A stretch of 42,917 bases of DNA from Rhodobacter sp. (GCA_030065095.1 JASJDP010000041.1:1-42917), one strand, 5' to 3'. Counted from the stretch's first letter, positions 1 through 8,797 are shown. Notes: generated from the letters alone by a model not told the origin. A program made the numbers and translations.

Positions 1-30
1 CCGAAACGAAGCAAACGGAAGAGAGCAAGC

Positions 31-873
31 ATGGCACTCAAGTCGTATAAACCGACGACGCCGGGCCAGCGCGGGCTGGTGCTGATCGACCGTTCGGAGC
101 TTTGGAAAGGCCGCCCGGTCAAGTCCCTCACGGAAGGCTTGACCAAGAACGGCGGACGGAACAACACCGGACGGATCACCATGCGCCGCAAGGGCGGCGG
201 GGCGAAGCGGCTGTACCGCATCGTCGATTTCAAGCGGGGCAAGCTCGACGTCGAGGGAACCGTCGTCCGGATCGAATATGACCCGAACCGCACCGCCTTT
301 ATCGCGCTGATCCGGTACAGCGACGGCGAACAGGCCTATATTCTGGCGCCGCAGCGTCTGGCGGTGGGCGACAAAGTGATCTCGGGCGCCAAGACCGACG
401 TGAAGCCGGGCAACGCGATGCCGTTTTCCGGCATGCCGATCGGGACCATCGTACATAATGTCGAGATGAAGCCCGGCAAGGGTGGCCAGATCGCGCGCGC
501 CGCGGGCACCTATGCCCAGTTCATCGGCCGCGATGGCGGCTATGCCCAGATCCGGCTGTCGTCGGGCGAGCTGCGCATGGTGCGCCAGGAGTGCATGGCG
601 ACGGTCGGCGCGGTGTCGAACCCCGACAACTCGAACCAGAATTTCGGCAAGGCGGGGCGCAACCGGCACAAGGGCATTCGTCCGTCCGTGCGCGGCGTGG
701 TGATGAACCCGGTCGACCACCCGCATGGCGGCGGCGAAGGACGTACCTCGGGCGGCCGTCACCCCGTGACCCCCTGGGGCGTGCCCACGAAGGGCAAGCG
801 CACCCGCAACAAGAACAAGGCGTCGTCGAAGCTGATCATCCGCTCGCGTCACGCCAAGAAGAAGGGGCGTTAA
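31..873 (+). CDS. rplB: 50S ribosomal protein L2
   Basis: Large-subunit protein L2, which binds 23S rRNA and supports subunit joining and the peptidyl transferase centre. The 280-residue product has the expected length. It carries the L2 signature [12 protein letters not shown], in which H230 corresponds to the conserved histidine near the catalytic centre (E. coli H229), and a basic C-terminal tail ending KKKGR. The ATG follows a GGAAGAGAG ribosome binding site. It is the first complete gene of the S10-type ribosomal operon in this window; rpsS starts one base after its stop, so the two are surely co-translated. The genes expected upstream (rplC, rplD, rplW) lie outside the window. Confidence 0.99.
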   Translation: MALKSYKPTTPGQRGLVLIDRSELWKGRPVKSLTEGLTKNGGRNNTGRITMRRKGGGAKRLYRIVDFKRGKLDVEGTVVRIEYDPNRTAFIALIRYSDGEQAYILAPQRLAVGDKVISGAKTDVKPGNAMPFSGMPIGTIVHNVEMKPGKGGQIARAAGTYAQFIGRDGGYAQIRLSSGELRMVRQECMATVGAVSNPDNSNQNFGKAGRNRHKGIRPSVRGVVMNPVDHPHGGGEGRTSGGRHPVTPWGVPTKGKRTRNKNKASSKLIIRSRHAKKKGR

Positions 874-874
874 G

Positions 875-1153
875 ATGAGCCGCTCTGTTTGGAAAGGCCC
901 CTTCGTCGACAGCTACGTGCTGAAGAAGGCGGAAAAGTCCCGCGAGTCGGGCCGCAAGGAAGTCATCAAGATCTGGTCGCGCCGCTCGACCATCCTGCCG
1001 CAATTCGTTGGCCTCACCTTCGGTGTCTATAACGGGCGCAAGCACATCCCCGTTCTGGTCAGCGAGGACATGATCGGCCAGAAGTTCGGCGAATACAGCC
1101 CCACGCGGACCTATTACGGTCACGCGGCCGACAAGAAAGCGAAGAGGAAGTAA
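875..1153 (+). CDS. rpsS: 30S ribosomal protein S19
   Basis: Small-subunit head protein S19, which works with S13 near the A-site finger. The 92-residue product has the full family length and the diagnostic start [12 protein letters not shown], followed by the conserved stretch [16 protein letters not shown] and the [11 protein letters not shown] tail. It sits one base after rplB and three bases before rplV, in the standard S10-operon order. The strict spacing and length leave no doubt about start or identity. Confidence 0.99.
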   Translation: MSRSVWKGPFVDSYVLKKAEKSRESGRKEVIKIWSRRSTILPQFVGLTFGVYNGRKHIPVLVSEDMIGQKFGEYSPTRTYYGHAADKKAKRK

Positions 1154-1156
1154 GCC

Positions 1157-1537
1157 ATGGGCAAGGATAAAAATCCCCGCCGCGTGGCGGAAAACGAGGC
1201 GATGGCGAAGCTGCGCATGCTGAAGACCAGCCCGCAAAAGCTGAACCTGCTGGCGGCGATGATCCGCGGCAAGAAGGTGGAAAAGGCCCTGACCGACCTG
1301 ACCTTTTCGAAAAAGCGGATCGCGGTCGACGTGAAGAAGTGCCTTCAATCGGCAATTGCCAACGCCGAGAACAACCACAATCTCGATGTCGACGAACTGA
1401 TCGTCGCCGAGGCCTATGTGGGCAAGAACCTGACGATGAAGCGCGGCCGCCCGCGGGCACGGGGCCGGTTCGGGCGGATCACCAAGCCGTTTTCCGAGTT
1501 GACCATCAAGGTCCGCGAAGTTGAGGAGCAAGCCTAA
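1157..1537 (+). CDS. rplV: 50S ribosomal protein L22
   Basis: L22 lines the nascent-peptide exit tunnel through its extended beta hairpin. The 126-residue product shows the core [21 protein letters not shown] and the hairpin region [17 protein letters not shown], both typical of L22. An acidic N-terminal extension ([15 protein letters not shown]) precedes the core, as is common in alphaproteobacteria. The stop codon overlaps the rpsC start by one base (TAATG), which implies translational coupling. Confidence 0.99.
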   Translation: MGKDKNPRRVAENEAMAKLRMLKTSPQKLNLLAAMIRGKKVEKALTDLTFSKKRIAVDVKKCLQSAIANAENNHNLDVDELIVAEAYVGKNLTMKRGRPRARGRFGRITKPFSELTIKVREVEEQA

Positions 1538-2250
1538 TGGGACATAAAGTCAATCCGATCGGCATGCGCCTTCAGGTCAACCGTACCTGGGACAGCCGCT
1601 GGTATGCCGACACCAAGGATTACGGCAACCTGCTGCTGGAAGATCTGAAAATCCGCGGCTTCATCGAGGATGAATGCAAGCAGGCCGGAGTGTCCAAGGT
1701 GATCATCGAACGCCCGCACAAGAAGTGCCGGGTGACGATCCACACCGCACGCCCCGGCGTGATCATCGGCAAGAAGGGCGCCGATATCGAAGGCCTGCGC
1801 AAGAAGCTGGCGAACATGACCGACAGCGAGCTGCACCTCAACATCGTCGAGGTCCGCAAGCCCGAGCTTGATGCCCAGCTTGTCGCCGAGAGCATTGCCC
1901 AGCAGCTGGAACGCCGGGTCAGCTTTCGCCGTGCGATGAAGCGGGCGGTGCAGAACTCGATGCGCATGGGTGCCTTGGGAATCCGCGTCAATGTCGCGGG
2001 TCGCCTGGGCGGGGCCGAGATCGCGCGCACCGAATGGTACCGCGAGGGCCGCGTGCCGCTGCACACGCTGCGCGCCGATATCGACTATGCCACCGTCGAG
2101 GCCAAGACGCCCTACGGCATCATCGGCATCAAGGTCTGGATCTTCAAAGGCGAGATCATGGAGCACGATCCCAGTGCCCGCGACCGGCGCCAGCAAGAGC
2201 TGCAGGACGGCCCGGCCCCGCGCGGTGCCGGCGGCGGCCGCCGGAATTAG
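1537..2250 (+). CDS. rpsC: 30S ribosomal protein S3
   Basis: S3 forms part of the mRNA entry channel and its helicase activity. The 237-residue product has the N-terminal [12 protein letters not shown], a type II KH domain with the GKKG loop near residues 85-88, and the C-terminal domain containing [30 protein letters not shown]. The tail is glycine- and arginine-rich, as usual. It overlaps rplV by one base and is followed after 12 bases by rplP. Confidence 0.99.
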   Translation: MGHKVNPIGMRLQVNRTWDSRWYADTKDYGNLLLEDLKIRGFIEDECKQAGVSKVIIERPHKKCRVTIHTARPGVIIGKKGADIEGLRKKLANMTDSELHLNIVEVRKPELDAQLVAESIAQQLERRVSFRRAMKRAVQNSMRMGALGIRVNVAGRLGGAEIARTEWYREGRVPLHTLRADIDYATVEAKTPYGIIGIKVWIFKGEIMEHDPSARDRRQQELQDGPAPRGAGGGRRN

Positions 2251-2262
2251 GAGTAAAATGAG

Positions 2263-2676
2263 ATGCTGCAACCCAAGCGCACGAAATTCCGCAAGCTGCA
2301 CAAGGGCCGCATCCGCGGCCAGGCCAAGGGCGGCTCGGACCTGAACTTCGGCTCCTACGGGCTGAAGTCGACGGAGCCCGAGCGCGTCACGGCCCGCCAG
2401 ATCGAGGCGGCGCGGCGGGCGATGACCCGGCACATGAAACGCCAGGGCCGCGTCTGGATTCGTATCTTCCCGGATACGCCAGTGACGTCGAAGCCGACCG
2501 AGGTTCGGATGGGCAAGGGCAAGGGCTCGGTCGATTTCTGGGCCGCCAAGGTCAAGCCCGGCCGGATCATGTTCGAGATCGACGGTGTCAGCGATGGCGT
2601 CGCCCGCGAAGCCCTGCGGCTGGCGGCGATGAAGCTGCCGGTGAAGACACGGATTGTTCAACGGGAAGACTGGTAA
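2263..2676 (+). CDS. rplP: 50S ribosomal protein L16
   Basis: L16 organises the A-site side of the 50S subunit and contacts tRNA. The 137-residue product has full length, with [11 protein letters not shown] at the start and the conserved loop [10 protein letters not shown]82 in that loop corresponds to E. coli R81, the residue hydroxylated in E. coli by the 2-oxoglutarate oxygenase YcfD. This is the last gene of the first ribosomal transcription unit: a strong intrinsic terminator starts 27 bases after the stop. Normally rpmC would follow directly; here two unrelated genes intervene. Confidence 0.99.
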   Translation: MLQPKRTKFRKLHKGRIRGQAKGGSDLNFGSYGLKSTEPERVTARQIEAARRAMTRHMKRQGRVWIRIFPDTPVTSKPTEVRMGKGKGSVDFWAAKVKPGRIMFEIDGVSDGVAREALRLAAMKLPVKTRIVQREDW

Positions 2677-2702
2677 CCCGAGGCGATCCGCTTCGAGGTA
2701 AG

Positions 2703-2739
2703 AACCTCCCGCCGTATCCTCGGCGGGAGGTTTCTTTTT
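2703..2739 (+). terminator. Intrinsic terminator after rplP
   Basis: A perfect 10-bp stem, CCTCCCGCCG (2705-2714) with CGGCGGGAGG (2721-2730), encloses the six-base loop TATCCT. AA/TT pairs at 2703-2704 and 2731-2732 can extend the stem, and the run TTTCTTTTT (2731-2739) follows. This is a textbook Rho-independent terminator. It closes transcription from the rplB-rplP part of the cluster, so the later ribosomal genes must rely on another promoter. Confidence 0.95.
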
Positions 2740-2824
2740 GGCACCGACCGTACCCGACGGCGGCCCGATGCACCCCCGGACCACGACGATGTGCTAAGTT
2801 AACGCAGTCACGAGCGAGGACGTC

Positions 2825-3667
2825 ATGGCAGACAATCCAGCGCGCACAGCCGTCACCGGCTTTTATGAAGCCCACCCGATCAGCGAGATGCAGATCATGG
2901 ACAAGATGCGCGCCGATGGGGTCGACCTCGATGCGCTGACCCAGGACGTTCTGCAGAACTACGATCAGGACCACTACGGCGGCACGGCCGCCAATGACGC
3001 GTTGGCGCACGCGGCAGGCCTCGACCGGGATGTGCGCGCGCTCGACATCTGTTGCGGATTGGGAGGGCCCGCCCGTTACATGGCGGCCAAATATGGATGC
3101 CGCGTCACCGGGGTTGATCTCACCTCCAGCAGGGTCGTCGGCGCACGAAACCTGTCGCGGATGACCGCGCTGGACGGTCTGGTCGACTTCACGGTTGGCG
3201 ATGCCCTCGATCTTCCCTTTGCCGACCAAAGCTTCGATGCCGCCTACAGTCAGGAGGCGTTCGGCCACATTCCGCGAAAGGACCGGCTGATTTCGGAAGC
3301 CGTGCGCGTCGTCAGGTCCGGCGGGCGGATTGCGTTTACCGACATTCTCGCCACCGCCACGACCACGACCGAAACCCGGGCCCGGCTGTCTGACGGAATG
3401 GCCTTCAACGAGCTTGTTACAATGGACGAATACACGACCCGTCTCGAGTCAGGGGGCTGCGAACTGGTTGGAGCTGAGGACCTCGGCGCCGAATGGCGCG
3501 AAATCCTGCTCAAACGCCTTAAGATGTACCGCAGCCTCGAAGGACAGACGGTAGGCCGGTTCGGACAAGAGCACTTCGATGCCTGGGACAGTATCTACGC
3601 ATTCTTTGTCGACCAGTTCCGGACCGGCGAGCTTTCCGGCGGTCGGATCGTCGCGCAGAAACGCTAG
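2825..3667 (+). CDS. Class I SAM-dependent methyltransferase
   Basis: The 280-residue product is a Rossmann-fold methyltransferase. Motif I is LDICCGLGGPARYMA (about 73-87), followed by the acidic strand end GVDLT (96-100), motif post-I GDALDLPF and the region SQEAFGHIPRKDRL. The fold resembles small-molecule methyltransferases such as the sarcosine/dimethylglycine and phospholipid-headgroup groups; the substrate cannot be read from the sequence. The start is the ATG preceded by GAGCGAGGA. The gene lies alone between the rplP terminator and a convergent 2OG-oxygenase gene whose end is only 10 bases away. It does not belong to a normal S10 operon, so it looks like an insertion of a housekeeping or accessory gene. 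Confidence 0.85.
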   Translation: MADNPARTAVTGFYEAHPISEMQIMDKMRADGVDLDALTQDVLQNYDQDHYGGTAANDALAHAAGLDRDVRALDICCGLGGPARYMAAKYGCRVTGVDLTSSRVVGARNLSRMTALDGLVDFTVGDALDLPFADQSFDAAYSQEAFGHIPRKDRLISEAVRVVRSGGRIAFTDILATATTTTETRARLSDGMAFNELVTMDEYTTRLESGGCELVGAEDLGAEWREILLKRLKMYRSLEGQTVGRFGQEHFDAWDSIYAFFVDQFRTGELSGGRIVAQKR

Positions 3668-3677
3668 GTCTGGCCGA

Positions 3678-4295
3678 TTATCCCCACCCGTAATTGAAGC
3701 TCACCGAGATCCGTTCGTCCTCGGCCAGGTTCATCGGCACCTCGTGGCGCAGCCAGCTCTCCCATAGCAGCACCTCACCGGCCTCCGGCGCCACATAGAC
3801 GAAGGGCCGCAAGTCCTCCCGTGCGTCCGGCTTGCGCGCCGGGGCCGCCATCATCCGGGCCGACCGCGGATCCTCCAGCTTCAGGGCCGAGGCGCCGTCG
3901 GGCATCGCGACATAAGCCGTGCCGGAGATCACCGAATGCGGGTGGATGTGGCTGGCATGCATGCCGCCCTCCGGCAGGATGTTGATCCAGATATCCTCGA
4001 GCTTCAGCGCCTTGCCCTCCAGATCGAATGCCAGATCCTTGGCGAAGGCCGCCACATGGGCATCCAGCGCCGCCACCACGTCGGCAAAGATCGGAAACCG
4101 CCAAGGCAGGTCGGTCAGCGAAGCATAGGAGGTATAGCCCGGATACCCGTTCGCCGCGCACCAGTCCTGCCCGGCCTCGTCATCCTCGGCGATGGACAGG
4201 CAGGCAGCTTCCAACTCATTGGGATCGACCGATCCGACGTCGTTCAGCGAAGCGCGGTAGAGTCGGGTGACAAAAAGTGAGGAAATCTGTGCCAT
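3678..4295 (-). CDS. Putative 2OG-Fe(II) oxygenase (TIGR02466-type)
   Basis: The 205-residue protein fits the short family of putative 2-oxoglutarate/Fe(II) oxygenases described as TIGR02466. The jelly-roll core has a histidine-rich strand MHASHIHPHSVISGTAYV (H113, H116, H118, H120), a distal H184 in WLRHEVP, and R195 in DERISVSFNY, positions that suit metal and 2OG binding. The exact ligand set is inferred. Substrates of this family are not established to my knowledge. The gene is antisense to the surrounding ribosomal genes and converges on the methyltransferase. No good ribosome binding site precedes the ATG. Its location 1 kb from rplP is notable because another 2OG oxygenase family (YcfD) hydroxylates L16. 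Confidence 0.8.
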   Translation of the reverse strand: MAQISSLFVTRLYRASLNDVGSVDPNELEAACLSIAEDDEAGQDWCAANGYPGYTSYASLTDLPWRFPIFADVVAALDAHVAAFAKDLAFDLEGKALKLEDIWINILPEGGMHASHIHPHSVISGTAYVAMPDGASALKLEDPRSARMMAAPARKPDAREDLRPFVYVAPEAGEVLLWESWLRHEVPMNLAEDERISVSFNYGWG

Positions 4296-4323
4296 GTCGG
4301 CGGTTTAGCGCAGAAGAAATGGG

Positions 4324-4352
4324 TTGCAAACATCTGGCGCGCCGCCTATACG
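4324..4352 (+). promoter_or_regulatory. Predicted sigma-70 promoter for the rpmC unit
   Basis: TTGCAA at 4324-4329 and TATACG at 4347-4352 are separated by 17 bases, giving a plausible start near 4359 and a leader of about 73 bases before rpmC. It lies in the short gap between the divergent oxygenase start (4295) and rpmC. A promoter is needed here because the upstream terminator and the antisense gene cut off read-through. It is a sequence prediction only. Confidence 0.6.
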
Positions 4353-4431
4353 ACCCGCTCTACACCCACTCCACCGGAATCAGGGTTACCCGCTCGGGGC
4401 CTTCCGGTGATGTTGAAAAGGAAAACGGCGC

Positions 4432-4644
4432 ATGAACGCCAGCGAACTGCGGGAGAAAACTCCCGACCAGCTCCGTGACGAGCTGGCCAATCTGAAAAAG
4501 GAATCGTTCAACCTGCGCTTCCAGCAGGCGACCGGCGCGCTGGAGAACACCGCGCGCATGCGGCAGGTGAAGCGGGACACCGCGCGGGTGTTGACCGTCC
4601 TGAACGAAAAGGCGGCCGCCGCCGCGACCGAAGCGGAGGCCTGA
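4432..4644 (+). CDS. rpmC: 50S ribosomal protein L29
   Basis: L29 sits at the polypeptide exit near the SRP and trigger-factor docking site. The 70-residue product has the typical two-helix hairpin with [18 protein letters not shown] and the motif [19 protein letters not shown]. The tail is alanine- and glutamate-rich. An AAGGAAAA ribosome binding site precedes the ATG. It is the first gene of the second ribosomal transcription unit, five bases before rpsQ. Confidence 0.98.
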   Translation: MNASELREKTPDQLRDELANLKKESFNLRFQQATGALENTARMRQVKRDTARVLTVLNEKAAAAATEAEA

Positions 4645-4649
4645 GACAG

Positions 4650-4880
4650 ATGCCCAAGAGAATCCTGCAAGGCACCGTGACAAGCGACCAGAACGACCAG
4701 ACCGTCACGGTTCAGGTCGTCCGCCGCTACAAGCACCCGCTGCTGCAAAAGACGGTGAAGAAATCGAAGAAATACCGCGCCCACGACGCGGCGAACCAGT
4801 TCAAGGTCGGCGATCAGGTCCGCATTCAGGAATGCGCGCCGGTCTCGAAAACCAAACGCTGGGAGGTGATTGCCAGCTAG
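4650..4880 (+). CDS. rpsQ: 30S ribosomal protein S17
   Basis: S17 is a primary 16S rRNA binder with an OB fold. The 76-residue product shows [10 protein letters not shown], the segment [10 protein letters not shown] and the loop [13 protein letters not shown], all characteristic. It follows rpmC at five bases. A 73-base spacer with two small hairpins separates it from rplN, at the point where E. coli has its S10/spc operon boundary. Confidence 0.98.
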   Translation: MPKRILQGTVTSDQNDQTVTVQVVRRYKHPLLQKTVKKSKKYRAHDAANQFKVGDQVRIQECAPVSKTKRWEVIAS

Positions 4881-4892
4881 GCCGTCACACCC

Positions 4893-4935
4893 GGTTTGAT
4901 CGAAACCCTGGGGGAGAGAACAAGACCAGCCCCCA
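4893..4935 (+). other. Two small hairpins between rpsQ and rplN
   Basis: GGTTT-GATCG-AAACC (4893-4907) forms a 5-bp hairpin. TGGGGG (4909-4914) can pair with CCCCCA (4930-4935) around a 15-base loop. The GGGAG ribosome binding site of rplN follows. No T-run is present, so this is not a terminator. It could be a leader or attenuator at the S10/spc junction, or chance in GC-rich DNA. Confidence 0.3.
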
Positions 4936-4953
4936 TAGGTCGGGAGAAACCTA

Positions 4954-5322
4954 ATGATCCAGATGCAGACCAATCTGGATGTCGCTGACAACTCCGGCGC
5001 GCGCCGGGTGCAGTGCATCAAGGTCCTCGGCGGGTCCAAACGGAAATATGCCTCGGTCGGCGACATCATCGTGGTGTCCGTCAAAGAGGCGATCCCGCGC
5101 GGCCGCGTCAAGAAGGGCGACGTCCGCAAGGCCGTGGTCGTGCGCACCGCCAAGGAAGTGCGCCGCGAAGACGGCACCGCCATCCGGTTCGACCGCAACG
5201 CCGCGGTGATCCTCACCAACAATAACGAGCCCGTGGGCACCCGGATCTTTGGCCCGGTCGTGCGCGAGCTGCGCGGCAAGAACTTCATGAAGATCATTTC
5301 GCTTGCTCCGGAGGTGCTCTGA
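4954..5322 (+). CDS. rplN: 50S ribosomal protein L14
   Basis: L14 forms part of an intersubunit bridge and contacts L19. The 122-residue product has the exact family length, with [17 protein letters not shown] at the start and the conserved [28 protein letters not shown] end. The stop overlaps the rplX start (ATGA-type junction, one base), consistent with coupled translation. It begins the part that corresponds to the spc operon of E. coli. Confidence 0.99.
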   Translation: MIQMQTNLDVADNSGARRVQCIKVLGGSKRKYASVGDIIVVSVKEAIPRGRVKKGDVRKAVVVRTAKEVRREDGTAIRFDRNAAVILTNNNEPVGTRIFGPVVRELRGKNFMKIISLAPEVL

Positions 5323-5633
5323 TGGCCGCGAAACTGAAAAAAGGCGACAAGGTCGTCGTGCTTGCCGGCAAGGACAAGGGCAAGGAAGGCGAGATCGTCA
5401 GCGTCGATCCCAAGGCCGGCAAGGCGGTGGTCGACGGCATCAACATCGCCATCCGCCACACCCGGCAGACCCAGGCCAGCCAGGGCGGCCGCCGCCCGCA
5501 GGCGATGCCGGTCGACCTGTCGAACCTCGCCTATCTGGACAGCAACGGCAAACCGACCCGCGTCGGCTTTCGCGTGGAAGGCGACAAGAAGGTCCGCTTT
5601 GCCAAGACCACGGGGGACGTGATCGATGCTTGA
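5322..5633 (+). CDS. rplX: 50S ribosomal protein L24
   Basis: L24 is an assembly initiator of the 50S subunit. The 103-residue product contains the KOW motif in [21 protein letters not shown] and the conserved [11 protein letters not shown] segment. It overlaps rplN by one base and rplE by eight bases, so all three are translationally linked. Confidence 0.99.
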   Translation: MAAKLKKGDKVVVLAGKDKGKEGEIVSVDPKAGKAVVDGINIAIRHTRQTQASQGGRRPQAMPVDLSNLAYLDSNGKPTRVGFRVEGDKKVRFAKTTGDVIDA

Positions 5634-6186
5634 CGCCGCCACCTATACGCCGCGTCTGAAGACGCAGTATGCCGACACGATCCGCGCTGCGATGAAGGAA
5701 GAGTTCGGCTACGGCAACGACATGCAGATCCCGCGGCTCGACAAGATCGTTCTGAACATCGGCTGCGGGGCCGAGGCCGTGCGGGACAGCAAGAAGGCGA
5801 AGTCGGCGCAAGAGGACCTGACGGCCATCGCCGGCCAGAAGGCGGTTGTGAATATCGCGAAGAAGTCGATTGCGTCGTTCCGTGTCCGCGAGGGTATGCC
5901 GCTGGGCGCCAAGGTGACGCTGCGCGGCGATCGGATGTATGACTTCCTCGATCGGCTGATCACCATCGCGATGCCGCGTGTCCGCGACTTCCGCGGCGTA
6001 AAGCCCAGCTTTGACGGCCGCGGAAATTTCGCCATGGGGCTGAAGGAACACATCGTCTTCCCCGAGATCGACTACGACAAGGTCGACGAGGTCTGGGGCA
6101 TGGACATCATCATCACCACCACGGCGTCGACGGACGCCGAGGCCAAGGCGCTGTTGAAGCATTTCAACATGCCCTTCCGCGCCTAA
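5626..6186 (+). CDS. rplE: 50S ribosomal protein L5
   Basis: L5 binds 5S rRNA and forms the central protuberance. The 186-residue product shows the family pattern [34 protein letters not shown] and [23 protein letters not shown]. It starts inside the end of rplX (eight-base overlap). In E. coli the beginning of this gene carries the S8 translational operator for the spc operon; a corresponding structure was not resolved here by eye. Confidence 0.99.
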   Translation: MLDAATYTPRLKTQYADTIRAAMKEEFGYGNDMQIPRLDKIVLNIGCGAEAVRDSKKAKSAQEDLTAIAGQKAVVNIAKKSIASFRVREGMPLGAKVTLRGDRMYDFLDRLITIAMPRVRDFRGVKPSFDGRGNFAMGLKEHIVFPEIDYDKVDEVWGMDIIITTTASTDAEAKALLKHFNMPFRA

Positions 6187-6204
6187 GCCTGGGAGAGACA
6201 CGAC

Positions 6205-6510
6205 ATGGCAAAGAAAGCAATGGTCGAACGCGAAGTGAAGCGGCAGAAGCTGGTTGAGAAATACGCCGCCAAGCGCGCCGCGCTGAAGGAGATCGCGAAC
6301 GACGAATCCAGGCCGATGGAAGAGCGGTTCAAGGCACGCCTGAAACTGGCGAAACTGCCGCGCAATTCCTCGGCCACCCGGCTGCACAACCGCTGCCAGC
6401 TGACCGGTCGTCCGCACGCCTATTATCGCAAGCTCAAGGTCAGCCGGATCGCCCTGCGCGATCTTGGGTCGAAGGGGCAGATCCCCGGCCTCGTGAAGTC
6501 GAGCTGGTAA
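6205..6510 (+). CDS. rpsN: 30S ribosomal protein S14, zinc-free long form
   Basis: S14 lies in the head of the 30S subunit. The 101-residue product is the long C-minus form: it has only one cysteine (in [21 protein letters not shown]) and lacks the two CxxC zinc pairs of the short form. The end [18 protein letters not shown] is characteristic. It follows rplE after 18 bases. Confidence 0.99.
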   Translation: MAKKAMVEREVKRQKLVEKYAAKRAALKEIANDESRPMEERFKARLKLAKLPRNSSATRLHNRCQLTGRPHAYYRKLKVSRIALRDLGSKGQIPGLVKSSW

Positions 6511-6522
6511 GGAGGACATGAG

Positions 6523-6915
6523 ATGAACGATCCTCTCGGAGATATGCTGACCCGGATCCGCAACGCGCAAATGCGCGGCAAATCCACGGTCGAAACGCCC
6601 GCGTCGAAGCTGCGTGCCTGGGTTTTGGATGTGCTGGCCGACGAAGGCTATATTCGCGGCTACGAACCCAAGACCGGCCGGAACGGCCACCCGGCCATCG
6701 AGATCAGCCTGAAGTACTATGACGGCATGCCGGTGATCAAAGAGCTCAAGCGCGTCTCGAAACCCGGCCGCCGGGTCTATATGGGCGTCAAGGACATCCC
6801 GCAGGTCCGGCAGGGCCTTGGTGTTTCCATCGTGTCGACGCCCAAGGGCGTGATGTCGGATGCGGCTGCACGGTCTGCCAATGTCGGCGGCGAAGTGCTC
6901 TGCACCGTGTTCTAG
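6523..6915 (+). CDS. rpsH: 30S ribosomal protein S8
   Basis: S8 is a primary 16S rRNA binder and, in E. coli, the translational repressor of the spc operon. The 130-residue product begins [16 protein letters not shown] and ends with [26 protein letters not shown], the conserved C-terminal RNA-binding region. A GGAGGACATGAG ribosome binding region precedes the start. Standard position between rpsN and rplF. Confidence 0.99.
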   Translation: MNDPLGDMLTRIRNAQMRGKSTVETPASKLRAWVLDVLADEGYIRGYEPKTGRNGHPAIEISLKYYDGMPVIKELKRVSKPGRRVYMGVKDIPQVRQGLGVSIVSTPKGVMSDAAARSANVGGEVLCTVF

Positions 6916-6927
6916 GGAGGCCAGACC

Positions 6928-7461
6928 ATGTCTCGTATTGGAAAACGCCCCGTCGAGCTGCCGTCCGGCGTCACCGCCGCGATCAGCGGCCAGACGGTCG
7001 AGGTCAAGGGGCCGAAAGGCACCCGCAGCTTTACCGCGACCGACGATATCACCCTTGCGGTCGAGGACAATGCCGTCACCGTAACGCCGCGCGGTGTGTC
7101 AAAGCGCGCGCGCCAGCAATGGGGCATGTCGCGCACCCAGGTCGCGAACTGCGTCACCGGCGTCACACAGGGGTTCAAGAAAGAGCTCGAGATCAACGGC
7201 GTCGGCTATCGCGCCAACATGCAGGGTAACAAGCTTGTCCTGAACCTCGGTCTTTCCCATGACGTCAACTTCGACGTACCCGAAGGCGTCACGGTCACCT
7301 GCCCCAAGCAGACCGAGATCGTCGTCGAAGGCATCGACCAGCAGCTTGTGGGCGAGGTCGCGGCGAAGATCCGCGAATGGCGCAAGCCGGAGCCCTACAA
7401 GGGCAAGGGCATCAAGTACAAAGACGAATACATCTTCCGCAAGGAAGGCAAGAAGAAGTAA
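6928..7461 (+). CDS. rplF: 50S ribosomal protein L6
   Basis: L6 lies near the GTPase-associated centre. The 177-residue product has the two repeated L6 folds, with [15 protein letters not shown] at the start and the second-domain signature [24 protein letters not shown] at the end. It sits 12 bases after rpsH and 11 bases before rplR. Confidence 0.99.
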   Translation: MSRIGKRPVELPSGVTAAISGQTVEVKGPKGTRSFTATDDITLAVEDNAVTVTPRGVSKRARQQWGMSRTQVANCVTGVTQGFKKELEINGVGYRANMQGNKLVLNLGLSHDVNFDVPEGVTVTCPKQTEIVVEGIDQQLVGEVAAKIREWRKPEPYKGKGIKYKDEYIFRKEGKKK

Positions 7462-7472
7462 GGACCTGACAG

Positions 7473-7832
7473 ATGGCAAACAGCAAACGGACGTTGTTCC
7501 TCAAGCGCCGCCTGCGCGTCCGGAACAAGCTTCGCAAGGTGAACGCCGGGCGCGCGCGTCTCAGTGTCCACCGGTCGAACAAGAACATCAGCGTACAGTT
7601 GATCGATGACGTCAACGGCGTGACGCTGGCCAGCGCCTCTTCGCTGGAAAAGGATCTGGGCGTTGTGGGCAAGAACAACGTCGAGGCGGCCGCCAAGGTC
7701 GGTACCGCGATCGCCGAACGCGCCAAGAAAGTCGGCGTTGACGAGGCCTATTTCGATCGCGGCGGATTTCTGTTCCACGGCAAGATCAAGGCGCTTGCCG
7801 ATGCCGCGCGCGAAGGCGGGCTGAAACTCTAA
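7473..7832 (+). CDS. rplR: 50S ribosomal protein L18
   Basis: L18 binds 5S rRNA together with L5. The 119-residue product has the basic N-terminus [11 protein letters not shown], the segment [18 protein letters not shown] and the C-terminal [27 protein letters not shown] 102-base spacer with three hairpins separates it from rpsE, longer than any other gap within this ribosomal unit. Confidence 0.99.
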   Translation: MANSKRTLFLKRRLRVRNKLRKVNAGRARLSVHRSNKNISVQLIDDVNGVTLASASSLEKDLGVVGKNNVEAAAKVGTAIAERAKKVGVDEAYFDRGGFLFHGKIKALADAAREGGLKL

Positions 7833-7836
7833 GCGC

Positions 7837-7897
7837 GGGCCGCAAGGCCCCGATGACCTGGGCTCCGCCTGCCGCGGAGCACCGAGGTTGGACAACC
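7837..7897 (+). promoter_or_regulatory. Structured spacer upstream of rpsE
   Basis: Three consecutive hairpins fill the rplR-rpsE gap: GGGCC-GCAA-GGCCC (7837-7850), GCTCCGC with GCGGAGC (7862-7868 and 7874-7880), and GGTT-GGAC-AACC (7886-7897). None is followed by a T-run, so read-through is expected. A strong ACAGGAGG ribosome binding site lies at 7922-7929, before the TTG start of rpsE. The structure could be a translational control or mRNA-processing element; this is an inference. Confidence 0.4.
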
Positions 7898-7934
7898 CAG
7901 GGCGCAGGGCGCCGCAGACAGACAGGAGGCCAGA

Positions 7935-8546
7935 TTGGCCAGAGATCCGCAACAACGAGACGGTGGCCGCGGCCGCCGGGACCGCGACGAGGCTCCCGAA
8001 TTCGCCGACCGCCTGGTTGCCATCAACCGGGTCAGCAAGACCGTGAAGGGCGGCAAGCGCTTCGGCTTTGCAGCCCTCGTCGTCGTCGGCGACCAGAAGG
8101 GCCGCGTCGGATTTGGCAAGGGCAAGGCCAAGGAGGTTCCCGAGGCGATCCGCAAGGCCACCGAATCCGCCAAGCGCGGCATGATCCGCGTACCCCTGCG
8201 CGAAGGCCGCACGCTGCATCATGACGTCAACGGCCGCCATGGCGCCGGCAAGGTGGTGATGCGGACGGCCCCCGCCGGAACCGGAATCATCGCCGGTGGC
8301 CCGATGCGTGCCGTCTTCGAGATGCTGGGCATTCAGGACGTTGTCGCCAAGTCGCTGGGGTCGCAGAACCCCTATAACATGGTCCGCGCCACCATCGACG
8401 GGCTGCAGCGCATGGCCAGTCCCCGCATGGTCGCCCAACGCCGCGGCAAAAAGGTCGCCGATATCCTGCCCAAGCGGGACGAGCCCCCGGTGCGCACCGA
8501 AGAGGCGGTCGAGACCAACGCGGCCCCGGCCGAATCCGGACTGTAA
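7935..8546 (+). CDS. rpsE: 30S ribosomal protein S5 (TTG start)
   Basis: S5 takes part in translational accuracy and the mRNA entry channel. The 203-residue product contains the S5 double-stranded-RNA-binding domain, with [20 protein letters not shown] and [20 protein letters not shown], then the C-terminal ribosomal fold with [21 protein letters not shown]. The start appears to be TTG at 7935, five bases after a near-perfect ACAGGAGG site; the acidic and arginine-rich N-terminal tail that follows is typical of alphaproteobacterial S5. No better in-frame ATG precedes the conserved domain. A non-ATG start in such a highly expressed gene is unusual. Confidence 0.97.
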   Translation: MARDPQQRDGGRGRRDRDEAPEFADRLVAINRVSKTVKGGKRFGFAALVVVGDQKGRVGFGKGKAKEVPEAIRKATESAKRGMIRVPLREGRTLHHDVNGRHGAGKVVMRTAPAGTGIIAGGPMRAVFEMLGIQDVVAKSLGSQNPYNMVRATIDGLQRMASPRMVAQRRGKKVADILPKRDEPPVRTEEAVETNAAPAESGL

Positions 8547-8558
8547 GGAACGAAAGCC

Positions 8559-8747
8559 ATGGCCAAAACCATCGTCGTCAAACAGATCGGCTCTCCGATC
8601 CGCCGCCCCGCCAAACAGCGCCAGACGCTGATCGGGCTTGGGCTGAACAAGATGCACAAGACACGCGAGCTGGAAGACACCCCCGCCGTACGCGGCATGG
8701 TCGCCAAGATCCCGCATCTGGTGGAGATCGTGGAAGAAAGGGGCTGA
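8559..8747 (+). CDS. rpmD: 50S ribosomal protein L30
   Basis: L30 is a small 23S rRNA-binding protein. The 62-residue product has the core [24 protein letters not shown] followed by the conserved [18 protein letters not shown]. It is 12 bases after rpsE. The expected next genes (rplO, secY, adk) do not follow; a terminator ends the unit about 50 bases downstream. Confidence 0.98.
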   Translation: MAKTIVVKQIGSPIRRPAKQRQTLIGLGLNKMHKTRELEDTPAVRGMVAKIPHLVEIVEERG

Positions 8748-8797
8748 ACCTGCGCCCGACACTGTCCCGAACTTGACCCGGGACCCTGTCCAATACC

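Noticed and set aside
8757-8790. GTCCCG/CGGGAC dyad considered as an extra terminator or dispersed repeat
   Set aside because: The stem is only 6 bp, no T-run follows, and no second copy was seen in the window.
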